This document shows positions 53,087 through 64,000 of a DNA stretch of 64,000 nt, in pieces. How positions within the stretch are numbered: position 1 is the first letter of the stretch; the number at the start of each line of letters is the position of its first letter. The translations under genes were made by a program, and so were the position numbers. This DNA comes from Theobroma cacao (lineage: Eukaryota; Streptophyta; Magnoliopsida; Malvales; Malvaceae), in the NCBI RefSeq assembly GCF_000208745.1, contig NC_030855.1:23578030-23642029 (forward strand). The letters are read 5' to 3'. The notes under the pieces were generated by a model. That model did not search any database. It saw nothing but the letters and a program-made list of their open reading frames with translations, and had not been told where the DNA came from.

Positions 53087-54131
53087 CCTTCGGCATTTTT
53101 CTTGAGCTGTGTGAGAAAGAACAGCCGCAGAATAGTTGGAATCAAGTCCCGTGCCCCCATGTTATTATGACTCCAGCTTTGCCTGAACCAACTTCAAGGA
53201 TCACATAAACAATGGATGTTGGGGGAAGGAGTCCGCGCATTTGGAAACTTAATTTGTAAACTATATCAAAATAAAATGAGTGAAATAATTGCGCCTACAG
53301 AGTAGCAGTGTGAATTTTAGCATTGATTTCCTTCTGTATCTTCATTTCCTCCCATAATGTTTCGAGTAACAGCATTCCAGATTGAAAGAATATTGAGCCA
53401 TGTTTGCCTGATCCAACAATGTAATGCTGGATGTGTGGAAAATCTGTAATTCTGTAATTCTTGTATTTTCTTTCATATTTCAGTTGACGTATTTTCTTTG
53501 GGCTAGCGTTGTACTGGTACTTGAGCTTGAACATTATCATTTGCTGGTTAATTTACAGTTGTTGTGAGAGACAGCAAAATCTAATTAACCACTGCTTTGA
53601 TTTAAGGTTTTCGGCCTCATCATGCCCGTGAAACATAACTAATCTCTTCTGTTGTAAAGGAGAACAAAAATGGAGAGATTGAAGCAGAGATGTTTTAAGT
53701 GTTTTATTGGACTTGTGAAGACTCCTTTCTTTGGGTTTTAATTAAACCAGTACAGGATTTGGCAGATTGTCAGCAACCCACTTCCATTAAAATTACAAAA
53801 GATTCGTGAAGTATCTCAAAAAAAAGAAAGAAAGCAAGAAAGAAAAGATTCCTGAAGCACTTAAAGTTATATGGCTTATAATTAATTTAATTAAAAATAA
53901 AACCATTTATAATCCAAATTAAAAGGAAAGAATTGGTGGTATATTCAACTTTTGAGTACCGACATTGTGGTAGAAAGGCCAACTCTGTCTCTCTCTCTCT
54001 CACAGTCACCGACACGACGCGGACTGAACGGGTGACGGCGACCCCAATCTCCCATGTTCCCTCTGCTTTCAAACTGAAAAAGGTTTTAGAGATTTATCAG
54101 AACCGATATAGTATAACCCAAAGCACAGGAC
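53087..54131. other. DEG15 3' flank and promoter of the carrier gene
   Basis: The first 200 bases are DEG15 3' UTR with AATAAA near 53270. From about 53.9 kb comes the promoter and leader of the following carrier gene, with a short CT repeat at about 53990-54002. I see no other gene. Confidence 0.55.
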
Positions 54132-56544
54132 ATGGGAGAGAGTTCCGCACCTTCCGGTTACAAAGAGTATCTCGCGGGCCTGCTCGCTGGTGTTGCAACC
54201 GTCATCACCGGTCACCCCTTCGATACTGTCAAGGTATAAATTCTTGCTTATCCCTTTTTGCTAGCTTTTTTGAAGTGGGTCTGGACAAGTTTTGAAGAAT
54301 TATGCTTGTTAAGTAATGTATACTATATTACAAATGATTTTGCTTCTTTTGTATTGTAAGTAAAGATTTATTTTTGGCAATTTAACTGGGTGATTAGGAT
54401 ATTTAGGAATGTGAGTCGATTGTTGAATTGAAAGATTGGGAAATGATATTGAATTCCTCTTTGAAACATTTCAATGTAGATTAGATTCTTTTAAGCTTTA
54501 TTTCTTTGCTGTTAATAAATTTCTTTTGTATCTATTGTCCCTTGGTCAGGTGAAGTTGCAGAAACACAATACTGAAGTGCATGGGATTAAATACAGGAAT
54601 GGTTTGCATTGCACTGCTAGGATACTTGCAACAGAAGGGGTATGCTTCTTGAGCCTTTCTTTTCCTTTTTTCCTTTTCCCTATGCAGAAGCCAAAGAATT
54701 TAAAGTTGTCCTTTAGTGACACCACTCTTAGACATCTAAAGCAATACATGTGGTGGAAGACGATCATGTTATTTGTTTATAAAACGTTCAGCTGTCTCAG
54801 ATTTCAAAATTATAGTATGGAATAGCTCAATTTTGTATGGATTACTATAGTGGATCTTCACCGCTGATGTCCTAAAATCTAAAACTGTTGATATTCACTT
54901 ATTGGAAAAGTTATTGAATTTATCCAGGGATTTGTGAAGATGAAGGGAATTTGCAAAATTGTTATCAATATAAAAGGGTAAAGAAGAGATCAAAGAATCT
55001 TGGATGTTTTGCAGTATCCACTGTTGCAAGTTCTAAAACAAAGATTGTGGTCTATTATATAAATTGAGAGAATTTTAGAATGTACAAGGTAGTCTATGGA
55101 ATATAAAATATATCTTCTGTTCATTTTGTGCAGCAGTCAAATCCTATAATTATTCATAAATCTTAGCATCTCTTATAACTGGTTGCTACCCTCTCCCTTA
55201 GTCTTGACATATTTGATTTTTCTGGAGAACTGACAGTTAGCTTTGGCAGGTTAGAGGACTTTATACAGGGGCAACATCATCTTTTGTTGGAGTGGCTTTT
55301 GAAAGTTCGCTTCTTTTTGGCATTTATTCACAAACAAAACAGTCACTGCAGGTTCGTTAAAGGAAATTGGAGGTGATCATACCTTATCCGTGAAACTCCT
55401 ATTGCAGAGACAAGATTGGAACCCAGTTGCTTTAAATAACTTTTATAGGCATGTTTCTAACACATAGTAACTTTCTAATCGTTCTTTTAATTCTTTTTGC
55501 TAATGAAGGGAGGAGTTCAGAGTACTGGACCTCAGCCCCAAGTAATAATTCCTTCAGCTGCTTTTGGTGGAGCTATTATAAGTTTTATTCTATGCCCATC
55601 AGAGTTGGTGAAGGTAGGGGATTAGTTTTTATGTTGTGCTGTTATTTGCTCTATGATCACTGTTCTTTCCAAAGCATGCTTGTGACATTGGCCTTCTCCA
55701 GTGTAGGATGCAAGTTCAAGGCACTGACTCCGTGGTTCCAAAGTCCTGTAGCTACAGTAGTCCTCTAGATTGTGCACTTAAAACCATAAAAGGAGATGGG
55801 GTGAGAAATTCTCTACTTCACGACAACTTAATTCAGACATGATTTTAAGCTAATAGAAGGCCTTTCAGGTTACAGGCATCTTTCGTGGGGGCTCTACAAC
55901 ATTGTTAAGAGAATCTCTTGGAAATGCGGTCTTTTTTAGTGTATATGAGTATGTCCGTCATTATCTGCACTTACAGCTTAACACTGGTTCTTTTAACCAT
56001 AGCAACTTGATTAATATGGGAATTGGAATTTTAAGTGGTGGTCTTGGTGGTGTAGCTGTAAGCCTTCTGATAGCCTTGCATTTCGATTTTTTAGTTTGAG
56101 TTTCCATATGGTTTTTTTAAATTTAGTTTTTATCCTCTAATTCTTTTTTCCAGTTCTGGTCAGCTGTTTTACCTTTGGATGTAGCAAAAACCGTTATCCA
56201 GACTGCTCCAGATAAAAGCTCTCCAACAAATCCTTTTCAAGTTTTAAATTCGGTAAGATGATCTGATTCCCTCGCTATATTTTATGATATTGAAATTGGC
56301 CTTTCCTAGCACCGGAAGATGGGTAGGTTGCAGCATGTGGGGTTCAATAAAAATCAAAATGATATTGAAAGAAAATGAGGGTGCTCTAATTATTTCATTG
56401 CCTTTGTAGATTTACCGGCGGGCTGGACTCAGAGGATGCTACGCAGGATTGGGTCCTACGATAGTGAGAGCATTTCCTGCTAATGCAGCGGCAATTGTCA
56501 CCTGGGAGCTAGCCATGAAGCTTCTCGGAATAAAGAACGACTAA
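54132..56544 (+). CDS. BAC1: Mitochondrial basic amino acid carrier (BAC1-like)
   Basis: Eight exons: 54132-54233, 54550-54639, 55250-55351, 55509-55613, 55702-55800, 55869-56057, 56154-56252 and 56410-56544. Every exon is a whole number of codons, and the total is 306 residues. Three mitochondrial carrier (Solcar) repeats are marked by the signature P-x-[DE]-x-x-[KR]: HPFDTVKVKLQ near 28-38, CPSELVKCRMQ near 127-137 and LPLDVAKTVIQ near 235-245. Each is followed by a glycine-rich helix such as GLYTGATSS, GIFRGG or GCYAGLGPT. Six membrane helices in the inner membrane are expected. The closest family I know is BAC1 of Arabidopsis, which exchanges arginine, lysine, ornithine and histidine and helps mobilise seed arginine. 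Exact substrate is inferred from overall resemblance. An upstream ATG at 54054 opens a seven-residue uORF in the likely leader. Confidence 0.92.
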
Positions 56545-58481
56545 GGAAGCTGATTCATCTAATTACAAGAGGCTTCTAACTTTTCGTTGTTATTTTTTAA
56601 CATCGGTCTGATCTTTTTCACTCACATCTTGGCATGGCTGATCCTTGAGTCTAATTGATATGATCTCGAAGCTTGGTTTTTGTGGAAGAAAGGGTGCTTT
56701 GACTTGTTTATGTAATAATGATAATTGAGCGGCTGAAACAACGGTGATCTTGTTGAGTTATCCCAATTCTTTTCCATGTCGGGTTCTTCGTGCCTTCCTA
56801 TTAGCAGTGCAGGAAGAATTCCATAGGTTTGTTGTTGTCTGGTTCAGGATGCTCCTTAACCAAGCTTGGTCAAGAAACTAATGGTTAGAACTTAAAATTC
56901 CAAGAGTCTGTAGAATAAACATCGGACGTACAAATTTGTGCAAGTCGAATGCTGTATCTTTTATTGATTGGGTACTGCCATGATCTGGTGGCCATTGAAT
57001 TGCTCTAGGGTGTACATTGTTGCAGTGGAACTGATACCCACCTTCACCTTTTCCCCTTGTTCTCTACCTTCTCTCTATGGGACTGAAGACTGTCAGCTCT
57101 GCTGTGCATTGCTACATGAAAAATAAATGTGAATGCATAGGTAGTGTACGATGGTTCCATATTTAATTTTGTTCATTCAGTTTGGTCCGAACTAGATAAA
57201 GATTAACCAGTCCAATCTTAGTATTTCCTTCGTTGCAGTTAGAAGGTGTTTACAAGGAGGTAGAAGGAAATGAAAAAGAATTGGAATTTCACAAATTAAT
57301 TGCTTAATTGCTAGAATGTGAAGATCAAGTGCCGAGTGCGTAATGTTACGAGTTCTGAAGCAACAAAAGTCCATCAAATCCTCATGGAGGAAATTCCCTG
57401 TGTGCCAAGGAAGTTTATTCCTTTCTCATTTTTTGGGTACAATTTGAGCAAGCTTGAGTAAGCAATGGATAAATTTAAACCGTAACTCTTGACTTTTCCA
57501 GGTAATTACAAACACCAAACCTTAGGCTGAGTCGTTTACTTTATTTCCTTTTCACTCATTACAGCACATGTAGTTCTCTCTCCTCCTGCTTCCCTATGTT
57601 TTCATCAGTAGACGCATGTCAACAAAATCATTCGCATGACGACTGTGCCAAACTCTGCCTCATCTGCTACCCTAGACAGCGCACTGATACACAGTACTCT
57701 CTGCTAGACCGCTTTGGTCTCTGGTAACAAGCAACAAAAGCTGTAGAATCACACCAACCTTCAATTTCTAAGGAAGGATGGTTACCTGGCACTACGTGCT
57801 TTTCATGTAAAAATTAATAAAGACTTTTGATTTTGTCGCGTAATTGCCAGGAAACCAACCCGGTTAACGCAACAAGCGAGTTGCCACATTTATCAGAAAC
57901 GTTTAAAACCTTGGCACTGAAAAAGCAACTTTAGTAAACACATGAGGAAAGAGACATTGCAACCACGTCTGTCGGCAAGCAAAATGATGAATAACTAAAC
58001 TTGCTTTAGTCTGACGCCTAAGGCTGAACAAAATGGATCCATTATATATAATGAATCAGAAACTAAAGATTTGACGAGGCTTTTGGAACTTGGACCCATT
58101 TTTTCTATCTAGATTTGCTGTCAAACCCTCTCAAATCAGCATAGAGACGTGAACCCTAATGTCATGTTAGAAATGTATGTAATGAAACAAGAAGCACAAA
58201 AGAAAACATTAGACCCCCAAAAAGAAGAAAAAAAAAAGAAACAAAGAAGCATTCATAATGGCTATGTAGATAAAGATCGATTAATGTTCATGCAGATATA
58301 ACAATAGGTAGAGCATGAAACGGTGTATAGCTAAAGGGTAAATTAAGATTGACAGAAGAGAGAGAGCATGCTTAGAAATCATATAGTTACATCTAAATTG
58401 AGCATTGGAAAGGGCCTTGTATATATGGGGATAATTGGAAGAGAGTTAAGTTAACTCGACTCTTTTTAAGCTTGCCTCTAG
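56545..58481. other. Spacer between convergent carrier and SPL3 genes
   Basis: It contains the 3' UTRs of both genes. The end nearest SPL3 contains the miR156-like site. I see no supported coding gene between about 56.9 and 58.2 kb. Confidence 0.5.
58350..58369 (-). promoter_or_regulatory. miR156/157 target site in the SPL3 3' UTR
   Basis: The plus strand reads TGACAGAAGAGAGAGAGCAT. This matches miR156 at 18 of 20 positions, so the minus-strand transcript of SPL3 is complementary to the miRNA. The mismatches fall at miRNA positions 14 and 20. The cleavage positions 10-11 and the 5' seed pair fully. The site begins about 112 bases past the stop codon, the location expected for SPL3, SPL4 and SPL5. 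Cleavage in vivo is inferred. Confidence 0.85.
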
Positions 58482-60086
58482 TTAATAGTTTGAGCCTTCT
58501 CCATGATATTCAGATGAGCTTTTCCTGCGCCGTTCGTTATGTCCAGCCAAACGCCTTCGACAGCTCCTTTTTGCTTCATCGAACTCCGATAATTCATGAA
58601 ACCTGCAGAACCATCATCTTAAAGAGATCAAAACCAACTGTCAAAAAGAAATGAAAAAAATACTTCTCCTCTGAACTGTACGATGGATTAAGTTTGCTGA
58701 CAACTGACAAGTAATCTATTTAGCTTTGATCTCTGAACACCAAGAAAAGGAACAGTTTTCCTTCTTATAAGTTATTTTGAAGTACCATTATGAATTCAAG
58801 TACGGGTACTGGCCATGCAGGCATTTACCGAATAACCGTCTGTAATTAACACAAATACATATCCCAGGGCCTTGGAGGGGGTGCCTGCAGTTAATTTTGA
58901 CAAGTAAAGCCTGCAAAAATCCTGATATAATCTAGTTGGAAGTGTAGGACTATGGTTGTTATAGTGCATGAGGATGAACCAAGGAAATTAATATCATCTT
59001 GCTTGGCATTTGAAGGCACATTTGTCAAGGGGTACGGACAACGGAAGGCTCTTGTAATCTTTATCATCAGCTTACTGTGAATCTGTGATCTTGATTTGTG
59101 TCTTTCATCAAATTATGAGGATGATCCTCTGAGAAACAAAATGTACCAATCAATATTTAATGGATTCATAGGACTCTGCTAATACTTTTAAAGGGTTGGA
59201 TCACTGTCAATGGAAATTCACAACCCCCCCGCCCCCTTCCTCTACCCTCTTTCCCATTTAGACTTTAATCTGAAATGTGCTGTTGTCTTAGTGGACTAGA
59301 TTTGGGTTGATATGTCTATCTGACATGCACTTGAGATAATATTATTAATTTATTATGAAAATAGAAGTAAGATTCTTGATGTATTTCTTATAATTGTTTA
59401 TCATGTGATTTGTGCGTATAACTTTAAGTTTATAATTTTAAAGTTTCAAAATAAAAAAGTACAAATTAAAATCTAATTTTTTAGATAAAAATGAGTAGCA
59501 GTTCATGAATAAAGATAAATATATCACAGAATTAGTTCTACAGTATTAGAATTCAGAAATATAGTTAAGCAATTAGTAGTCCTTGGCATGTGAACCCCAT
59601 TGATTTGTTCAAGGTTTAATGAAGTTCAAAATTTCTCTTTTCTTTACTTGTAACTAGAACCAAAGAAAGGCTAATTAAGCTACAATATGAACCACAAGGA
59701 ATGGATTCAGAGAGCAATGGAAGGAAACATAAATGTTGTAAAATATGAAAGGAAAATTAGGGTTTTTGGAATTACAATAACCTGCTACATTGCTGGCAGA
59801 AGCGTTGCTGGAGTCCAGAGACTCGAACCACCGGAGCCTTGGCATGGAACTCACAGACCTTATGGCGGCGGTGGTACCTCTTCGCATCGTTCATGTCAGT
59901 AGTGCAGTTCTCAACCTGACAAGAAGGCAGTGCTGACCCTCCACCAGTACTGGATCCTCTCTTTCCTTTCTTCTTCTTTTCTTCATCTACAAACCCTAGA
60001 GCACCAGCATCTTCGTCCTCCTCCTCTTCCTCATCCTCAGCCATTTCCTTCAGGCTCCTCTTCCCTTCAGCTCTGCTTGTTGCCAT
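58482..60086 (-). CDS. SPL3: SQUAMOSA promoter-binding protein-like 3 (SPL3/4/5 type)
   Basis: Two exons on the minus strand, 60086-59782 and 58602-58482, give 141 residues. An acidic, lysine-rich N-terminus (about 14-42) is followed by an SBP domain at about 54-129. The first zinc site is C56, C61, C78 and H81. The second is C97, C100, H104 and C116. The bipartite nuclear signal overlapping its end begins [17 protein letters not shown]. The intron falls between C100 and H104, the usual place in SBP-box genes. The small size, single domain and 3' UTR miR156 site mark the SPL3/4/5 group, which promotes the floral transition by activating genes such as FUL, LFY and AP1. The upstream 42 codons of the open frame are excluded because the ATG at 60086 gives the family-like start. 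Confidence 0.95.
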
Positions 60087-61615
60087 TTCGGTTTTGGGAA
60101 AACAAAGAGAAGATGGATGAGATGGAGAGGTTTCAGACAACAAAGAAGAAGAATAAAAAAGACCCAGATAAGAAGGTTGAAGAAAAGGAGGAGAATCATG
60201 TGTGAGGACCACAAAGTTCCATTTCTGTCCCCGTCAGCATTAGTTCAACAGTGAAAGGTAGGAAGCTAAGGAATAAATTTTGCTCCCCGAAGGCTTAATG
60301 ATAGCTGTAGAGACCAAAAACAAAAGATAAAAAAAAAAAAAAATTACAAACTCCACTTACAAGCAAAGATCATACGGTACTTAGTACTACCTGTCTGGCT
60401 CCATCTCCTTCCTCTTGACTTTTTAATGCAAAAACATACTACTTTGCCAACAAATTCACGTTAACATAATGTCACATGAGCGAAAAACTTCACCCTCGAT
60501 ATTGAACAATATACCTGATGCAAAAAAGAAAGACAGAATTTTCCTCTACATATTCATATATATAGATATAGACATGTTGAAGACTTTTCTTCGTGTAGTA
60601 TTTTCTGTCTATGACGACTTGCACCATTCATTTTCCACGGCGGCTTCTTTCTGCTCCAATCGCAGAGCTTGGAATTTAGCTGGTTTCCAATCCATTTAAC
60701 GACAAAAAGTTGCAGCAAAGACAGATTTATCCATGGAATTACTGTGTGTATTTATATATTATAATTAAAATAATCCGTGTTCTTGACTTGTTCTTCCAGT
60801 TCTGCATGTCTCTTAAGGATGTAATTTTTGAAGTTTCTCTTTATTAAATTCGACAGTCCTTTCTCCACTGCAAGGGGGTCCGTGTTGCTGGCATCTAAAG
60901 TTGTATTATTGGGAGGGTGAAAGGTGAAAGGGGTTAAAAACCCTGGGTATGGTCCAATGCGTTATTAGCTACGGAAACCTATCAAGCTTCGACACGTACT
61001 GCACGACCCCTTCCAACTATCATATGTCCTAGACATCTTTACCTATATTCTTCTTCCTTTTTTTTTTTTCTTTTTTTTTTCCCCCTTTTTCCATTGTTTT
61101 CCCATTGCATTTTGGTGTAGCCAACGGGTTGGCAGCTAAGTGGGAACCTTGCCCTCGTGCCTCTGTTACAACTTCCATCATCTAAAAATAGGACCACTCG
61201 TTCGTACGTTATCGTCTAGGTTGGTCCCCATGTCCAATTGTACGAGGTCAGCTGCTTCTGCATCAAGTTAACGCCAATTCAATTCGAGAAACCATGCGCA
61301 GCTGGATTCACATATATTGTTAGCTTCTGTACTGAAAACGACCCCCCGCCCCCCCCAAAGCATTCAATATATATGGTTGGCTACATGTCCTTTAGTTTCA
61401 AACTTTGAAGTTTCAAAATTAATTAACCACTTATGCTTTTCTCAGTGGACTCAAGTTCTGATCCTTCTATATGGTTGACTTGAAGGTGTAACAGTTTCCA
61501 TCAAAGTCAATACTTAATCCTGCCAAATCACCATAAAATCTAGTGTTAATTTCCGCCCTTAATTATATATTACATGAACTCAGAATAAAATGTCGAATGC
61601 AGGTAAGTATCCAAC

Positions 61616-61663
<48 letters not shown>

Positions 61664-64000
61664 TTTAAAGAGAGAATACACAGAGAGGGAGAGATCAAAG
61701 TAAGTTTTTTCGGGGACAATTTTTTGGTTCGAAACTAAAAGCCTAGCATTGAAAAGAAGCAAAGAAAGAATACTAGGTAGCCTATCAGGTTGTTTGCTTT
61801 TTGCACCTTTCAAATCCATTGGAGTTATCAAACCTGGATTCCTAAAGGGACTTGTCAAAGACAAGACTCTATATGTGGATCATTACTTACAGCAAACTAA
61901 ATTGATAGGTGGTGGAGCAAACATATACTTACTAGCACCATTTCTTGTGAACAATATGATTCATTTTGCTATATCCTTTTTGTCCCGATAAAAGATAAGA
62001 AACGAATATTTATCAATTTCCAATCATCTGTTTGAGGAGAATTTTTACGTTGATACATCGAGATATGATAAATTATATTATATCTAATTTTTCATAAAAA
62101 ATCTGTCACAGTTTACATATTTCGTATCTTTTATATAAAGATGTAATCTACCTTTTAATTTTTTGATATCTTTTCACCTTTTTCTCTTTCCGATGTCTAC
62201 TTATAGATGTGGAAGCATCCGACTTTATAATTTCTTTCTTATGATGAAAAAAAAAAAATTTTTTTGGTATTTTTGTTATTCTTTCATCTTTTTTCATCAT
62301 CATTAGGTCAAGTGCCTAATAGTTTGCCTTTATTAAAATCAAACAACTATATGTTTGATAATGATTTGATGAAACAATGAATTTGGTTTTCCTTTCATTG
62401 ATCAATCGGGACAAAATTAGTTGAACATTATTATGAAAGACAATGACCCATTTTCACTCGTCGAATTACTAAATGATGTCAAATCATCATGTTTATTCGT
62501 CGCCATGGGAAACAAAGTCCTTCGTCCTAGTTGAACCAAATGACAAATTATTTACCTTACTGATTAAAGACTAATGGTAAACCTGTAAATTAACTATGGG
62601 AAGATTCACACAAACCATTTGAATTAATTATTGAAGAGCAATGGAACTATTTCGTAATTTTCATAAGCTGTGATTTCGGGGCTATGATTGAGCAGAGAGC
62701 CCAAAAGTGTTAAGTCCATTAATTTTCTCGGACTTTCCTGGAAATAGGCGACCATTGGCCCAGAGATTTGAACTGTGTTTTCCCCATTTCTCTGCTCAGA
62801 GTGATGATGAATGTAGTTAGGGCGAAAAATCTCAGTAACCAAAGAATAAAGCTCTGAGGTTGTGAAGTTGTAAATATTTAATGGAGCTATGGTTTAGGGG
62901 ACCACGGATGCTCTAGCCGCGGTTCCATCAAAATTCAGTAGGTCAAGGCAGGGTTTGATTAACCCCAACAATTCATGGTTTAATGTAAGGATCACTTTTT
63001 TTTTAATTGTTTTTGGCTCCACCTATATAATTTCAGTCACCTAATGCCTAGGATTTGGCATCCCTACTAAAAAAAAAGTTTTAGGTAAAACCATCTTTAT
63101 CTCGATTCTCAGTATTAGAACAAAAGGTCGTTATTGAATCAAAATCAAGTCATTTTTTATCATGATATAGTATTTTTTTTAGTAAAGATAATACTATTTA
63201 ATTTGAAATTTTGACCTCAAAATAATGGATGTGATTAGCTAGCTTTAAGTTATATATCCAAGTTGCTATATGTTATTACCAAAAAAAAAAAAATGAACAA
63301 GAAAAATATTGGGCCGACTATGGTCCACAAATGTTAGGTGTCTTTTGAAAGTAACATTGGGCTCATCCATGCCTTTGTTCAATCCAATTCCCCAAAGGAT
63401 GCTATCAACATCTACGGGTTGCCTGCTAGGGCCCTGGTCTAACAACAAAAAGCAAAGGTTGCTTGGGCTGTTTTCTGAATTGTATATCATAGCCATGGCC
63501 CATGGAATAGGGATAGTGTACACTCTCTCCTCCATGTAATTAGTCCAAAATAAAGCCTTTGGGGGCAAAATTTTTCAACTTTATGGTCATTTATAGTGAC
63601 CCAAACCAACCCAATAAATTAAAATAAAACAGTGCACTGAGATTATGAAGGTTTTTATTGACTTTAAATGTCCAGAATCCCTAACCAAATCAAGCTATAT
63701 TGTCGTATGTCAATCATAGGTATTTGGGGGACCAGGGATCCACTACCACTCTCAAGCAGCTAGCAGAGGTCCCATCAGGATAATAACAGATAACAACGGC
63801 TTCCATACTCTCATCCTCAGATCAGTAATCAGTGTCCCTTCTCTTTCATACTCTTTTAACTTTTAACTCTGTTCATAAGTTTAATGTCATAAAACTGGGT
63901 GTGTGCATGCATTTGTTAATACACTACATGAAGTAGTTTTTGAGCTTGACTCTTGGATTGAAGTCAAGCTCTTCATACTGCATGTGGACAGAGCTGGTTG
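60087..64000. other. Spacer upstream of SPL3 to the window end
   Basis: The first few hundred bases are the SPL3 promoter and leader. The rest has no supported gene. It includes a poly-A/poly-T tract near 60330 and 61060 and a TA microsatellite, listed separately. Frames near 61.75 and 63.3 kb exist on both strands but show no domain. Confidence 0.5.
61620..61656. repeat. (TA)n microsatellite
   Basis: About 18 uninterrupted TA units in a non-coding region. It is likely to vary in length between individuals. Confidence 0.9.

Noticed and set aside
63266..63568. Overlapping frames on both strands near the window end
   Set aside because: I considered a retrotransposon fragment, but saw no integrase, reverse transcriptase or protease motif and no flanking terminal repeats.
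1..64000. tRNA, rRNA, CRISPR or bacterial-type operon
   Set aside because: No cloverleaf B-box context, rRNA block, spaced direct-repeat array or overlapping gene string was seen on either strand by eye. A tRNA or snoRNA scan could still find something I missed.

Overview
The window is nuclear DNA of a flowering plant, a core eudicot and probably a rosid. Most genes have several exons, with GT-AG introns whose phases I could check. Every product I recognise is a plant family: AP2/ERF, SBP-box, malectin-LRR receptor-like protein, dormancy/auxin-associated protein, and DEG15. Spacers are AT-rich with plant-type microsatellites. I cannot fix the species. I saw no virus, intact transposon, CRISPR array or bacterial-style operon. 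One ambiguous base (N at 28009) lies in a GA microsatellite.

Layout: 1-6.7 kb is spacer. An ERF9-like repressor (6724-7455, +) and an ERF12-like repressor (18107-18625, -) face each other across about 10.6 kb of non-coding DNA. RLP4, a nine-exon kinase-less malectin/LRR receptor-like protein, lies at 20716-25907 (-). A stand-alone PGG-domain membrane protein follows at 29002-29577 (+). A FES1-like CCCH zinc-finger gene occupies 30526-34472 (+), followed by an unrecognised 180-residue ORF (36046-36588, -). Next come a DRM1/DYL1 dormancy-associated gene (38648-39667, +), a RING1-type Polycomb E3 gene (40839-45979, -), the peroxisomal protease DEG15 (48158-53086, +), a mitochondrial basic amino acid carrier (54132-56544, +) and an SPL3-type SBP-box gene (58482-60086, -) with a miR156-like site in its 3' UTR. 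The last 3.9 kb is spacer.

Exon models were built by hand. I found matching splice sites and required the phases to agree, and every spliced model gives one open frame ending at a stop. UTRs were not mapped.

These genes are not an operon or a joint pathway. Several act in flowering and phase change (SPL3/miR156, RING1, FES1-like), dormancy (DYL1) and repression of stress or ethylene responses (two EAR-type ERFs). Their linkage looks ancestral. From memory of Arabidopsis locus numbers, the gene order interleaves with At1g28320-28360, At2g33810-33835 and At5g44210-44280. That is the pattern expected of an unfractionated ancestral block. I see no wholly new biological system here. The items most worth a second look are the interleaved synteny, the variant miR156 site, a GC-AG intron in DEG15, a short tandem splice acceptor in the FES1-like gene, very short terminal exons, the ankyrin-less PGG gene and the unknown ORF at 36 kb.
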